This document shows positions 9,930 to 21,360 of a stretch of 64,000 nt of DNA, piece by piece (position 1 is the first letter of the stretch; the number at the start of each line of letters is the position of its first letter). Below the pieces are notes generated by a model. It worked only from the letters and a program-made list of their open reading frames with translations, was not told the origin of the DNA and did no database searches. A program made the position numbers and the translations under genes. The DNA comes from Rhabdophis nuchalis (taxonomy: Eukaryota; Chordata; Lepidosauria; Squamata; Natricidae), in NCBI GenBank assembly GCA_039707465.1, contig CM077646.1, positions 79,384,715-79,448,714 of the forward strand, in the 5' to 3' direction.

Positions 9930-11928
9930 ATTCATCATTGTGCCACTCTCATAGCATCCGCAGAAAACCGCCCTGCCGCCCTGTTTAGGGTGACCCGCTC
10001 CCTCCTTCAACAGAGGGAGCGGGAAGCCCCGCTACAGGGTAGAGCAGAGGAATTTGTGATTTTTCTGCAGGAGAAAACCGCCCAGATACAGAGTGAGCTA
10101 ACCCCCATTCATGGCCCAGTGGGATGCCACGGGGGAGATCTTGTTTGGGAGGAGTTTGACTCCGTTACTTCCGAGGATATGGACAGGCTACGTGGGCGAC
10201 TGCGAGCCACCACATGTTTATTGGATCCGTGCCCCTCCTGGCTTGTACTGGCATCCTGGGAGGTGACACGAGGCTGGCTCCAAGAGGTTGTCAACGCATC
10301 CTTGAGTGAGGGTTCCTTGCCTGCCTCCCTAAAAGAGGCCATGGTGAGGCCCCTCCTCAAGAAGCCCTCTTTGGACCCAGCTCTTTTGAACAACTACCGT
10401 CCAGTCTCCAACCTTCCCTTCTTGGCGAAGGTTGTTGAGAGTGTGGTGGCACAACAGTTTCCCCGTCACCTGGAGGAAGTTGACTATCTAGATCCGCGCC
10501 AGTCCGGCTTTCGGCCCGGGCATAGCACCGAGACGGCATTGGTCGCGTTGGTAGATGATCTCTGGAGGGCCAGAGATGGGGGATGTTCCTCCATCCTGGT
10601 CCTATTAGACCTCTCGGCGGCTTTCGATACCATCGACCATGGTATCCTATTGCATCGGCTGGGGGGGTTGGGGGTGGGAGGCACCGTTTTACGGTGGTTC
10701 TCCTCCTACCTCTCTGGCCGATCGCAATTTGTGCGGGCAGGGGAGCAGAGGTCGACCCCGAGACCCCTCACATGCGGGGTGCCTCAGGGGTCGGTCCTCT
10801 CGCCTCTCCTGTTTAACGCATACATGAAGCCGCTGGGCGAGATCATCCGTGGTTTTGGGGTAGAGTACCACCTGTACGCTGATGACACCCAGCTGTACAT
10901 ATCTACCCCAAACCACCCCAACGATGCCGTAGCGGTGATGTGCCAGTGCCTGGAAGCCGTGCGGATCTGGATGGGAAGTAACGGACTTAGGCTCAACCCG
11001 ACCAAGACCGAGTGGCTGTGGTTTCCGGCTGCCCGATTCAACCAGCTCTCTCCAACGCTGGCCATAGGGGGCGAACATCTTGCCCCTGTGGATGGGGCGC
11101 GCAACTTGGGTGTCCTCCTGGATACCCGGCTGTCCATGGAAGATCAAGTGACAGCCGTGGCCAGGAGGGCGTTTTACCAGGTTCGCCTGGTACGCCAGTT
11201 GCGCCCCCTATTGGATCGGGACGCCCTTCGCACAGTCACTCATGCTCTCGTGACATCCCGACTGGATTATTGCAACTCTCTCTACATGGGGCTCCCCTTG
11301 AGGTGTACCCGGAGGCTTCAGTTGGTCCAGAATGCAGCCGCGCGAGCAATTATGGGCACCTCTAGGTTTGCCCATGTAACACCGCTGTTGCGCGAGCTGC
11401 ACTGGCTACCTGTCGTCTTCCGGGTGCGCTTCAAGGTGTTAGTTACCATCTTCAAAGCGCTCCATGGCTCGGGACCTAGCTACCTGCGGGATCGGATCCT
11501 GCCCCATACATCCTCACGGCCGATTCGCTCCCACAGAGAGGGACTTCTCCGGGTGCCGTCCACTAGACTTTGTCAGCGGGCGACGCCCAGGGGAAGGGCC
11601 TTCTCTGTGGCGGGCCCAGCCCTCTGGAATGACCTTCCCCCCGATATCAGGACAACCACGGACCTCCGCTCCTTCCGCTTAAAATTAAAGACGCACTTTT
11701 TTCGTCTGGCCGGCCTTGGGTAGTCTCTTTTTAGGTCAGGGTTTTTTAGGGGTAATTTTTAGTTTAGTTATGGGTTTTAGCGCAGGATTTATTTAATTTA
11801 TTTTTAACTTTGTATTTTGTATTTGTTTGTGGTCTATTTGTATTTTTAATTGCCTGTGCCCCGCCTCGAGTCCCCTTGGGGAGAGAGAGCGGGATAGAAA
11901 TTAAAATTATTATTATTATTATTATTAA
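9930..11928 (+). mobile_element. L2-clade LINE copy B, 5'-truncated, intact RT
   Basis: The element starts inside ORF2, with homology-like frame from about 9930 (IASAENRPAALFR precedes the listed CDS). It ends with an L2-style 3' UTR ('gccccgcctcgag..gggatagaaatt') and a short (ATT)n tail at 11906-11927. The endonuclease region is missing, so the copy cannot be autonomous. It sits in the last PHF2 intron in the sense orientation. Confidence 0.9.
9990..11723 (+). CDS. L2-clade reverse transcriptase (ORF2 C-terminal two-thirds)
   Basis: Encodes the reverse transcriptase of a non-LTR retrotransposon, which copies its RNA at a nicked target. The frame is open for 577 codons. NNYRPVSNL is near residue 134 and QSGFRPGHSTE near 171. 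Motif A is LDLSAAFDTIDH (206-217), with the first catalytic Asp. Motif B is GVPQGSVLSPLLF (263-275). Motif C is YADD (296-299), with the catalytic Asp pair. LNPTKTEW follows, then the L2-typical C-terminal region with LDYCNSLYMGLPLR and ALWNDLPPD. All RT residues I can check are present. The GTG at 9990 is only where the frame was opened, as the reading frame continues upstream. The apurinic endonuclease domain is absent, so it is a recent but dead copy and not a host gene. Confidence 0.9.
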   Translation: MTRSLLQQREREAPLQGRAEEFVIFLQEKTAQIQSELTPIHGPVGCHGGDLVWEEFDSVTSEDMDRLRGRLRATTCLLDPCPSWLVLASWEVTRGWLQEVVNASLSEGSLPASLKEAMVRPLLKKPSLDPALLNNYRPVSNLPFLAKVVESVVAQQFPRHLEEVDYLDPRQSGFRPGHSTETALVALVDDLWRARDGGCSSILVLLDLSAAFDTIDHGILLHRLGGLGVGGTVLRWFSSYLSGRSQFVRAGEQRSTPRPLTCGVPQGSVLSPLLFNAYMKPLGEIIRGFGVEYHLYADDTQLYISTPNHPNDAVAVMCQCLEAVRIWMGSNGLRLNPTKTEWLWFPAARFNQLSPTLAIGGEHLAPVDGARNLGVLLDTRLSMEDQVTAVARRAFYQVRLVRQLRPLLDRDALRTVTHALVTSRLDYCNSLYMGLPLRCTRRLQLVQNAAARAIMGTSRFAHVTPLLRELHWLPVVFRVRFKVLVTIFKALHGSGPSYLRDRILPHTSSRPIRSHREGLLRVPSTRLCQRATPRGRAFSVAGPALWNDLPPDIRTTTDLRSFRLKLKTHFFRLAGLG

Positions 11929-12099
11929 TGATATATGTGCTTCTTAATCCAAGGCATAGAGTCATGAGTAATGTAGAAGATTCGGGAATTATCAGATTAA
12001 AATATCACTTCAATTTTGAATTGAATAGGTGGCTATAAGCAACTGTTCTCTTCATCCTCAGCCTTATGAGGCAGGTAGAGATGCTTAAAGCATTTAACT

Positions 12100-12271
12100 C
12101 AGGGGTGAACTTCAGCAGAAATTTTAAGTAGTTTGGAGAACCAGCAAATGCCACCTCTGGCTGACCCCAGAGTTTGGAAGGAATGGAGATTTTGCAGTAT
12201 CCTTCCCCTGCCACCCCCAGCAAGCCACGCCCACACAACCAGTAGTAAAAAAAAAATGAATTTCACCACTG
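12100..12271. mobile_element. hAT-type MITE with perfect 8-bp TSD
   Basis: The ends are CAGGGGTGAACTTCA and TGAATTTCACCACTG. It is flanked by ATTTAACT at 12092-12099 and 12272-12279. It is 172 bp and non-coding, and lies about 175 bp upstream of the last PHF2 exon. Confidence 0.85.
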
Positions 12272-12446
12272 ATTTAACTGGATGTTAACTGCTTTAGTGT
12301 TGAAGAGAAATGCAGTTGAATGTTTTATAAATCAATTTTCATTTGCATTTGTGTCATCCTTTTTGGTCTTTAACTTCTAGTTTCTTTTGGCTGCTGCTGC
12401 TGCTATTGTTTTTTGGCTTACAGTATCTGTCTTCTGTTACTTCCAG

Positions 12447-12535
12447 GGAAACGTACAAAAAAAGGCATGGCTACAGCTAAACAAAGGCTTGGGAAGATTT
12501 TGAAAATTCATCGGAATGGGAAACTTCTCCTTTAA
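12447..12535 (+). CDS. PHF2: PHF2 last coding exon and stop codon
   Basis: Two bases complete the Gly codon from the previous exon. The frame then reads [18 protein letters not shown] and [10 protein letters not shown] before TAA (12533-12535). This basic, strongly conserved C-terminus is diagnostic for PHF2. The acceptor is TTACTTCCAG. With the three upstream exons it gives 185 codons of uninterrupted, phase-consistent tail, so the locus is an intact gene and not a retrocopy. Confidence 0.95.
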
Positions 12536-14159
12536 AATCCGGTCATAATTGGGACTATCAAAGCTCAGCATATCCTGAGCTGTCACGCTAGCTCTTCAAC
12601 TCTTGAAGGACTCCAGTAGTGTTGTGCAACATCTTAGGGACAATACCAGTTAACTTTTTGCCACCACTTTAATAAATTCTTTTTAACTTTCGGCAGTTAA
12701 AACCTGTACAGATACTGCTATAAATATTTTTTAATATAGACGTCCTTTCTCAAATTGCTGAGAGTGACTAGTTAGCAAAAAGTTAATACTCCAAGACACT
12801 GAGGATCATTCCAGTTTTAGGAAAGTATCCCTTTAACTTGTTTATAAGTGAGGAAAAAGCTGTTGTTTTTAAGAGTATGCACATTCATTTCAGTTATGCT
12901 TCTTTTATCAATTTGAATCGTTTTTAAAGAGGTATCTGGTTACAAGGCAGAGTTTTTTAAAAAAAGTTTCTCAAATTGACTTATAGACAAGGGAAAGAAA
13001 TTTATGCCATGACTATTTGAGATAGAATACATGCATGAAACAATATGCATAAAGAAATAATCTAAGTTTCTTTATCTGGCTCATGATAAATATGTTTTAT
13101 TCAGAACCGAAGTTAAAATTGCACTTCAGCACTACTAAAACTTTCCCTATAACCAGACATTGGAGAACTATGGATGACTTAATTTATTTTATGTGCAATG
13201 CAAGATGATTTTCTAAAAACATTATGGATTACAAATCCAATTTAATTGGGTAATGATTTGGATATAGGTAATTAATGAACTGGTGCAGTTCTTTGGACAT
13301 CAAAAGGGTTTTTAATTAACTTTGGTTGGTGTTGGTTTGCATCTCTTTTCACTGATAAATTTTACCACTCCCACTGTTTCTTATATATACTGTATATTGT
13401 TTTAACTTTGGTCCCATGGTATGTTTTCCGCGCTGAATGCCTTTGTTCTCACAATTGAATATCAATGAGTGATAGGAATTAAAGATCAGCAAACAGAAAC
13501 AACCCTTCTCTCCCTGCTAAACTCTCACAATTATGTGTAATTGAGTAAAACATTACAAATCAAGTGGTACCTCAAAGTCAAACTCTGAGAACAATGACTC
13601 CTGACTGTACTTATGTAACATGGTTTACAACCTACAGAGGCTAAAGCAAAATCAAATCAATTGTACTATATCTTAGTATGTTGCGTGGGCCATCATTTTA
13701 AACTGTCATTGTTTGCTTTGGCTTCTCATGTTGTGTGAATAGGGCCACCGTGTTTTTGTAAACCATAGTTAATGGATTAATGTGTTTACATCCAGTTTGA
13801 ATTTGATTATTATTTTTTCTCTCTCTCACCTGTTCCAGCTAAATATTTGTTTACATGACCATGGAAACTGGAAGTATTTCTTCCCCCATGCCCATATATT
13901 TTTTATTCAGCATGGTTGCTTTGAAATTATATCCCCATTAATTTAATTTCATGGTAGGGTGGAATCCACCATTTAACTTGATGATAGCATTGTAGCTTCT
14001 GGCTGGGTGCTCATAATGCACTGATAACATATGACATTGGACAATATGTAGGAAAAGAGATGCCAAGCTCATCCCAGGCCAGGACTTTTGTTCTGCAAAG
14101 TGACAAAGTGTCAGTTTTCTTTGTGTGACCTGAATGGGTAGCAGGCATATCATCATCAT

Positions 14160-14214
14160 GAGAGAGGGCTGTAAAGCACTGTGAAGTGGTATATAAGTCT
14201 AAGTGCTATTAGTA
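14160..14214 (+). mobile_element. SINE tail fragment inside the PHF2 3' UTR
   Basis: 'agggctgtaaagcactgtga' followed by 'tataagtctaagtgctatta' is the tail of the same tRNA-SINE family as 3370-3572 and 41021-41201. No head remains. Confidence 0.7.
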
Positions 14215-15574
14215 TCTTATAAAACGGCATCCTTAGTCAAATCTCTCTCTCCTTATTTCTTTGAAGGGACTTTTAATCTCCCTCTATCAGTTCACACTTA
14301 AGTTCATGACTGATGATTTACCTCATAAATCACTTAAGTTATCTTGAGATGAAACAGATGAAGACAATGGTTCTTTTTTCACCTCCATTTCCCTGGATCA
14401 TGGATTAATCCCTTGATCGTGTAAACAAATCAAGCAAAGAAGCTCTTGTCCTGGGACCCCCCAAGCACTTATTTTCTGATTTTCTGACAACCAAACCCTT
14501 TCCTTGAGCTGCATATCAGGAGAAAAAATGCCCCAAACAATATTATTTTCTCCCCATAAAGGAATACACAGAAACTTTTTAGAGCTTATGAATCCATTTA
14601 GTAGTATAACAGATCAGCTGTTTATATATAAACCTCAGTTGCAAGACCTGTAATGAATTAGCAAGAATGTGCAGCCCTATCAGAGAGCTATTCTGACATT
14701 CATATCCATCCAAGCACTTCCTTTCAGATGTGCTTGCCTGAAGGAACAAGGGTGGTGCTCACCTAAGGGTCAGGCCAGATGAGAGCCAAACTTATGGACA
14801 GTTTAACTGGATACTTATTGCTTCTGAACTCTCTTAGTGTTTGGTGTAGAATGCATTATATTTTACATTAAACTAGCTTGTCTGCATATAAACACTTAGA
14901 GCACAATCCTATGCATGTTTACTCAGATATCAAACCTGTTGTGTTCCATGGAACTTACTCTCATGTGTAGAGTACTATGTACAGGATTGTAGCCTTAAGG
15001 CGTTGCATTTGTTTCTCAGGCAATTCCAGATTTTCATTTATAGATACGTGTCTGAAAGCATATTTTTTCATAGAATCTAGCCTGTAAATAGCTTTTTAAA
15101 GTACCTTCTTTTTTATAAGATCAAAGTATCTTTAGACATTTCTTTCTATAGAATAGTTCATTAACCTTTATACAAATTTTTTGCTGAGTATTTTGCCGAG
15201 TATTTTAGGTTCTTGACTCTGAAAGAGATACTCTGTTTTTGTCCTCGATTTAATTCCTTTTTCTCCCTTTCTTAATTTTGGCATTGCCTGAAAAACAAGT
15301 AAAACTTTGTGCAGCCTTATACAGAATCAAATAATAGTACAAAATTATCTATTTAAGATACAATATGAAGAAGAATCTTCGACTTTATAATACCAGCTCC
15401 TTGTCTCAATTCTTGTATTATGAGGGGATACAATTATTTTATTAGCACCTTGTGAAGTGTTTCTGTGTTTTGTGATGATGTAATTTATTAATGTTTGTAG
15501 CTTTTTATATTTGTACATTTCTTATGAGCTTTGTTTATATACACATTACCTGGATGTGATGTCCATGAGGAAAA

Positions 15575-15580
15575 AATAAA
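15575..15580 (+). terminator. PHF2 polyadenylation signal AATAAA
   Basis: A canonical hexamer inside an A-rich stretch. About 35-60 nt downstream is a GU-rich segment ('ggtgagggactgggtctg'). Cleavage is expected near 15595-15600. Confidence 0.65.
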
Positions 15581-15599
15581 ACAGCTATAGAAAACAACT

Positions 15600-16490
15600 G
15601 AGGCCTTATTAACTGACCTTTCTAGTTATGGTGAGGGACTGGGTCTGAATTCTTGGCGTCAAAAATGTTAGTTGAATAGGGCCCCAGAGTTAAGCAAGTT
15701 TTTTAAAGCTTCCCTAGTATACTGTTATTGTCAAGCATTTATATATTATAACGCAGACATCATGCTGGTTTTATTATTATTATTATGTTTATGTTTATGA
15801 TTATTATTTTCACAACATGTACATTTCTAACAAAGTTTATTGTGGCTATCTATTACAGTGTTTTATTTACCAATTCATATCAAATGCTCTTGTATCAAGT
15901 CCATGAAATCTAAGTAAACTTAGATCAAAATTTTAAAAGTAAAATATTTCAGGTTTTGTATAGAATTTGTGTTGGTGTGTTTATTTATATACTACATTTA
16001 AGTTGTTCTCCAACGTTGATTGAAGAGCATTTCATGCGTTATTGCTTTCAGAAATGGTTTCCTGCCAAAGTATGCCAGTTCTTAAAGACACATCTTCAGC
16101 TTCAAGTCAATATAATTCCATCAGTTGGAGTTCAGTATTGGAATCCTAATAAGATGGATGGTAATTCTTGGTCCCAGAAAATGAAAATGTTCCTGTCCTA
16201 GACATCCTCAATAAAGAACTATATCTATACAAGTTTTTCAATTCACGTATTTTAAAAGCCATTTCTCTTCCTGAACAAGGATAATCATAGTGACTTTTTG
16301 TTCTTATTGGTTTGTGTGACCTATTCACTTCAATTTCATACTGCAAGCACTCTTTGTGCTTATGTTAGTCTGCCCTTATGCTGGGTAACATCAGCAATGC
16401 AATGGAGAGGAGGGATTGCTGGCTGTTTGATATTTTCCAAGTTAATATATAGCTTGTCCTGCCAACTTTAACTGGGAAAATATCAAAATT
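15600..16490. other. Intergenic, nothing recognised
   Basis: AT-rich sequence downstream of PHF2. There are short ATT runs near 15772-15785 and no convincing frame or repeat family. Confidence 0.6.
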
Positions 16491-16496
16491 CTAGAG

Positions 16497-16590
16497 CGGT
16501 TTTTCTCAACCGTGGCAACTTTAAAATGTGTGGATTTCAACGCCCAGAATTCCTGAACCAGCATGTTGAGAACAAATCCTGGGAATTCCT
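16497..16590. mobile_element. Partial palindromic hAT MITE
   Basis: Begins 'ggtttttctcaacc', then 'ggcaactttaaaatgtgtgg' and 'cccagaattcc', and folds back as 'tcctgggaattcctgg'. It is a rearranged relative of 810-945 lacking the right terminus. Confidence 0.6.
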
Positions 16591-16987
16591 GGAAGCTTGA
16601 CATTCAGACAGATTGACCATTAACAGACACATAGAAACAAACCCTAACAATGTACCATTTAAGAAAAGATGTAACCAGAAGTCAGTGAAGGAAACAAATA
16701 ACCCATCTTCCTTAGCAGCCAACATCCAGATAAGCAGGAATAGCACCATGTAAACCTCAAAGAAGAAGCAATATCCTAATCTAGATACCATCAAGGAAAA
16801 AACTCCACCCCAACCAATACTGGTAAGGAAACCTTTATATTAACAGCCAGGAAACTCTAATGTGGAGTAGCAAAAAGAAATGCAGTGTTAATGACGCTGT
16901 GTTATAAATATACCAGTCAAAAAACAAGCATCTCACTCTCATGTAAAGCTTATTTAGGGATCACTAGATGCACATCAGCCTGTAGAG

Positions 16988-17121
16988 CAGGGGTGTCAAA
17001 CTCACGTCTTCACAGTGGCATCATGTGACGTATTAGGACTTCCCCCCCTTCGCTAAACCAGCTGTGGGCATGGTCAGAGAGTGACGCATCTGGCCCACAG
17101 GCCGACAGATTGACAGCCCTG
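16988..17121. mobile_element. hAT-type MITE, GGGGTGTCAAACTC family, TSD CTGTAGAG
   Basis: Left end CAGGGGTGTCAAACTC; the right end is degraded (GACAGCCCTG). The perfect octamer CTGTAGAG flanks it at 16980-16987 and 17122-17129. The interior has 'tctggcccacaggcc'. Confidence 0.82.
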
Positions 17122-17507
17122 CTGTAGAGTGTAGGGTGTTTAAACTATACAATAACAAGCCTAACAATTATCTATTAGTTTGGATCTAGATATCTATATG
17201 CACTGTATGTACTTTTATTTAAATTGTAAGAGTAAATAGTACAACAAAAAGTGATATTTAAGAGCTGACATCTTTATATCTCCCATGAGTAGAAGGAACC
17301 ATGCAATTAGCCTGAGCATTTCCTTGCCTTAGCAATATCAAAGCAAAGTTGTTCTTTCTGTTTGTAAAGAATTGTAAAATGGGGCTGGGGATTTATTTAC
17401 TATACAGCTTTTATATGGCTGCCCAATGTGCTGCCCAATGTGCGAGTAATGTGACTATTAAACCCTATACACACACACAAATCAGTAAACAAAGTTATTT
17501 CCTGATA

Positions 17508-17668
17508 GAACAATTAATCAGTGGAACGACTTGCTTCCAGAAGTTTTGAATGCCCCAACACTGGAAGTTTTTAAGAAGATGTTGGATAACTATTTGTCTG
17601 AAGTGGTGTAGGGTTTCCTGCCTAGGCAGGGGGTTGGACTAGAAGACCTCCAACGTCCCTTATGACCA
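17508..17668 (+). mobile_element. CR1 LINE 3' end
   Basis: Has 'cagtggaacgacttgc', 'aagatgttggataac' and 'ggggttggactagaagacc', the characteristic terminal region of amniote CR1 elements. Only the last about 160 bp is present. Confidence 0.8.
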
Positions 17669-17689
17669 TTTTTCATACATAGGATCATT

Positions 17690-18420
17690 GCTACATCCCC
17701 GTGGTCGCTTGATCATAATTCAGACACTTGCTAATCCATTCATATTTATGACTGTTGCAGTGTCATGGCTTCGTGTAAATCACCTTTTGCAACCTTCTGA
17801 CAAAGTCATTTAACAACGGTGCTACTAACTTAACTAGTGGGCCTAGTTACATGCGAGACCGTATCCTGCCCCATACATCCCTCTGACCGATCCGCTCCCA
17901 TACAGAGGGCCTTCTCCGGGTGCCGTCGGCCGGGCAATGCCGGTTGGCGACACCCAGGGGAAGGGCCTTCTCTGTGGCGGGCCCAATCCTCTGGAATGAC
18001 CTGCCCCCTGAACTCCGTACCACCACAGACCTCCGCCTTTTCCGCTGGCATCTGAAAATGCATTTATTCCAACAAGCCAGCCTAGGATAAACACCCGATC
18101 TGGACTTTATAGTTATAAATTTTAATTAGAGAATTTTAAAATGTTTTAGCACGGGGTAATTTAATTTAATTGGATTTTAATAATTGATCTATTTATGTAC
18201 GTTGTGTTTTAATTTACCTGTGCGCCGCCCTGGGTCCTTTTGTAGGAGAAGGGCGGGGTATAAATTTAATAAAATAATAAATAAATAAACTGTAGCGATT
18301 CACTTAACAACTGTGGCAAAAAAGGTGATAAAATGGAGCAAAATTCACTTGACAAATATTTCACTGAACAACAGAAATATTGGCCTCAATTGTGGTCATA
18401 ACAGGACTATTTGTATTATG
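17690..18420. repeat. Snake dispersed repeat split by an L2 insertion
   Basis: The left part ends 'gctactaacttaact'. The right part begins 'tgtagcgattcacttaacaa' and continues 'ctgtggcaaaaaaggtg'. Removing 17836-18295 rejoins a continuous repeat like those at 21.0 and 57.9 kb. A shared AACT on both sides could be a short target duplication. Confidence 0.55.
17836..18295 (+). pseudogene. L2-clade LINE copy C (3' end only)
   Basis: Begins in the C-terminal region of ORF2 (GPSYMRDR-like) and has one stop at the end of the PHTSL segment. It then reads through ALWNDLPP-like sequence, frameshifted, to a stop near 18090. The 3' UTR has 'gcgccgccctgggtcc' and an AATA-type tail. Confidence 0.88.
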
Positions 18421-18539
18421 TAATCAAGTAACACAATGTTATCAAGTACTGTATGTCTTGAATGGCCAAACAATCAAGAATTTTCATTGAGTATGCCATT
18501 ATTACAACAAATGTATTGATTTCCTGTGATGAAAAAAAA

Positions 18540-18950
18540 AGTGGATTTCTGGTTTGCAATATAGCATCAATGTGAATACCTGAAGTTGGCTGTTTCTGAA
18601 TCAGTCAATCTTTATTATGGTCACAGATCAGTAAATAAAAATATTAAAACATAGTAAAAAATAAAAGACAGACATAATAATTTATTGCGATTGGTGGTGG
18701 ATTAAGAGTGGGTAGTTAAAGTTTGCCTCATTTTACATACAACATACCAGCATTCGACCACCTTCAGAGAAACTACTTCTCTGAACATAGTAGTTGCATG
18801 CAAACTTTTCCTAAATATTTCTGTTGGATCTTTAATCTTACTCTATTATCAGTATTTATCTAAAGTGTTACCAGATGAAAATGTAAATGACAACATAAAA
18901 ATAGCAGAGCTGTAAAAGCAAAACATGGGATTTACAATAAAGGATAATAT
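18540..18950. other. Intergenic, AT-rich
   Basis: Begins after the split repeat. 'tctttattatggtcacagatc' at 18610 resembles the reversed 3' end of a LINE, but too little remains to classify it. Confidence 0.4.
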
Positions 18951-18954
18951 TTGT

Positions 18955-19215
18955 AGCTCTTGGTGCTGTCTGAGTTTGCTTGTTTTCTTGCATACATTTC
19001 ATTACCCTAACTAGGTAACATCATCGGTGCTAATAAGGAATGCTGTTTGCTGTCAGTTTATATTCTGGTGGCTTACCTGTCAGTGTTCTTGGGGGTGGTC
19101 TTGATTGAAATATTGTTTACTTGATTGTTGATCTGATGTTAACTTTGGTTGCAATCCTATTCCTACTCCTCTCATCACCTTTATCAACTAACCGGTTTTA
19201 TTAAAAAGCTTCAGC
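18955..19215 (-). mobile_element. Family C repeat with decayed hammerhead-like core (Penelope-like?)
   Basis: The minus strand reads CCGATGATG, then TTACC/GGTAA as a possible stem around TAGTTAG, then GAAATGTATGC and 'aagaaaacaagc'. I recall snake copies with an intact CTGATGATG..GAAACGTC, the arrangement seen in Penelope-like elements. Here the core has CC for CT and TGTA for CGTC, so the fold is probably inactive. Confidence 0.45.
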
Positions 19216-19239
19216 TTTCAAGAGCTGCAGGTCATTTCA

Positions 19240-19392
19240 TCCCCTCCAGAATTTGTTCGTGCTCAATCATTGGAGGTTTTAAGAAGAGATTGCACAACCA
19301 TCTGTCTGCAATAGTATAGGGTTTTCTGCCAGAGCAAGAGGTTGGACTAGAAGACCTCCAAGGTGCCTTCCAACTCTGTTATTCTGATCGAT
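19240..19392 (+). mobile_element. CR1 LINE 3' end
   Basis: 'ggaggttttaagaagagattg', 'gaggttggactagaagacct' and 'ccttccaactctgttattctg' are the CR1 terminus with its ATTCTG-type end. Confidence 0.82.
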
Positions 19393-19399
19393 TCTGTTA

Positions 19400-21005
19400 A
19401 GATATATGATGAATTTTGTTGCCACCAGAGACTGGCATCACTCTCATCAATGTGCCCAATAGTAGAGGAAAGCTTAGATCTAAGAGCCTGGCAGGATGCA
19501 TACTCAGAAACACAAGGATTTAGTCTGAAACCTGTACAGGGAGCATGTGGGACATGTGGGAAAGATAGGAAAGAACATGTTGCAAACCTGGAAGAATATT
19601 TTTCTTGGATATTGAAATGTTTATTCTTGAGCTTTCTGTAACATTTGAGAACCATAGTTTAGCACAAGAACTAGTACAGAGGTGAGATGCATTGAAACTA
19701 ATGGGGATTATTTTAATTTTACAAGCACAGGGTATATATCTAATCATTTGTATCCTTTTTTTTTTCAATTCTGAAAGCAGTGTCTTATAAAATGCAAAAT
19801 TATATGATAATCCATCTTACATCCTCCACCCTCGATTTAATTTCTTATAACAGTCTGGAAAGTCATTTTCTAAATTCATTGCCTGTGCCAACCAGAATGT
19901 TTTTTTTTAAATTATGATTATTGTCCACAAGATGGCGGTCTGCTTCTGCATCAGAGATACCATACCCTATAGTTATTTTTCATAAAATAAACAAAAAGGA
20001 TAGTTCTAAAATGAGAACACAACTTGTTTAATATTCAGTCTCCAGATTATTCCAGTAGTAGATATTCTCAAGCCGATGCCCATTTTGCAATGATTGTCAG
20101 AGAAGTTGTGCCTATCTTGACCTTAGGACTCCTCAGTCCAATGAACAAAAAATTATTCTGTATCATACCAACTTTAAAACAGTTGGAGCTATAAAAAAAT
20201 CAATTCCCAAATCCTGAATTTGGCTTGGAAATGGGCTGGCTTCCAATTCAGCTGATGGAAACTTTGGCAATATGATCCTATCAGTCAGAGCCAATTACTA
20301 ATTTTACAGCTGAACTACTTCAAGTTTCTGTATTGTCCTGAAAGGTAGTTCATCGTGTAACTCATTGTAACAATCCAGCCGAGAAGTTATCAAAGTACAA
20401 ACCAGTATAGCTTTCCCAGTCCAGAAAGTCACAGTTTGTGTATTAATCTAGAAGAATAATCTTTATTGTCATTGTAATAATATTGTAATAAAATTACAAT
20501 GAAATTGGTTAATTAATTAATTAATCTAGAATAATAAAAGAAGTCTCTTCCAGGGATTGTGGGGATCCCATGAGTACCCTCAAAAGAATGCCTAACACCT
20601 TCCAAAGTAGGCTGAAGGCCACTTATATGCACGCTCTTAAATAATACCTCCCTACATCTGTAATGTTGTTCAACCCATTGGCCTTCATTACTTTGATCTT
20701 GTACAGATTTAGAACACCAATGGCCTGAAAAGGAGGTAAAACTAGGTGGCATTTCCATACACAGGTCATTGCTTGCCATCTTACTGTTCTATGATTGCAG
20801 AAACAAATATGTGCATATACTGATGAGCATAACTGCTTGCATTTTACTACTAATTTCTATATTGTAGACTGCTCTGGGAATATAAGCGGAAGGTTGCGTA
20901 TCTAAATAAATAAGTACTGTTCTTCTCTAATGTGCTATCCTGCTAGATGCAAGGGACTATCTTAATTAAATGATGTGATTACTGTGCTAGTACATTAAGG
21001 CGATG
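19400..21005. other. Intergenic, mostly unclassified
   Basis: No supported gene. A local repeat of 'taatctagaagaataa' / 'taatctagaataataa' brackets 20450-20540. Between them 'tttattgtcattgtaa' resembles the reversed tail motif seen in the other orientation near 52160-52195. Confidence 0.5.
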
Positions 21006-21009
21006 CATA

Positions 21010-21360
21010 CAGGTGGTACTTGTTTAACAAATATTTGTTCACGAAATGTTCAAACTTACAATGGTGTTGAACAAGTGGTAGTTACTCTCAGTCTTCCGAG
21101 TTCCAGCATTCCCACAATCATGTGATCATGATTTCTGACATTGCCTGCTGACTTCCCAAAAGTAAAATCAAAGAGGAACCTGGTAAGAAGTCAGGAGTGA
21201 TGGTCATGTGAAGTCCTCACTTAATGACTCGTGCATTTCGCACTTAACAACTGCAACTGGGACCTTAGGAACTGCCAATGCTAAGAAGTACAGTCTCACA
21301 ATCTCATGATTTATAATGAAATGAAATTTCATTTACAAAGAAAATGAAATGTCACTTAAT
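21010..21360. repeat. Snake dispersed repeat
   Basis: 'acaggtggtacttgttt', 'cacttaatgactcg' and 'gcacttaacaactgcaa' match the repeat family at 17.7-18.4 and 57.85-59.09 kb. Confidence 0.5.

Larger units (their letters stand above)
6652..12446 (+). other. Last PHF2 intron (5.8 kb)
   Basis: Donor GTACTT and acceptor CTTCCAG. It holds a LINE 3' remnant, an LTR-like repeat, two hAT-type elements and a 2-kb L2 copy. About 6850-7800 and 8605-9900 are AT-rich with no recognised feature. Confidence 0.88.
12536..15598 (+). other. PHF2 3' UTR (about 3 kb)
   Basis: Continuous non-coding sequence from the stop to a canonical AATAAA. A possible proximal signal AATAAA lies at 12671-12676, only about 135 nt after the stop, so short and long forms may exist. 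The sequence is AT-rich and largely free of recognisable repeats apart from a SINE tail at 14160-14214, as expected for a long UTR under constraint. The end point is inferred from the signal. Confidence 0.7.

Noticed and set aside
10109..11402. Minus-strand and alternate frames across L2 copy B
   Set aside because: Shadows of the reverse transcriptase frame in GC-richer coding sequence.
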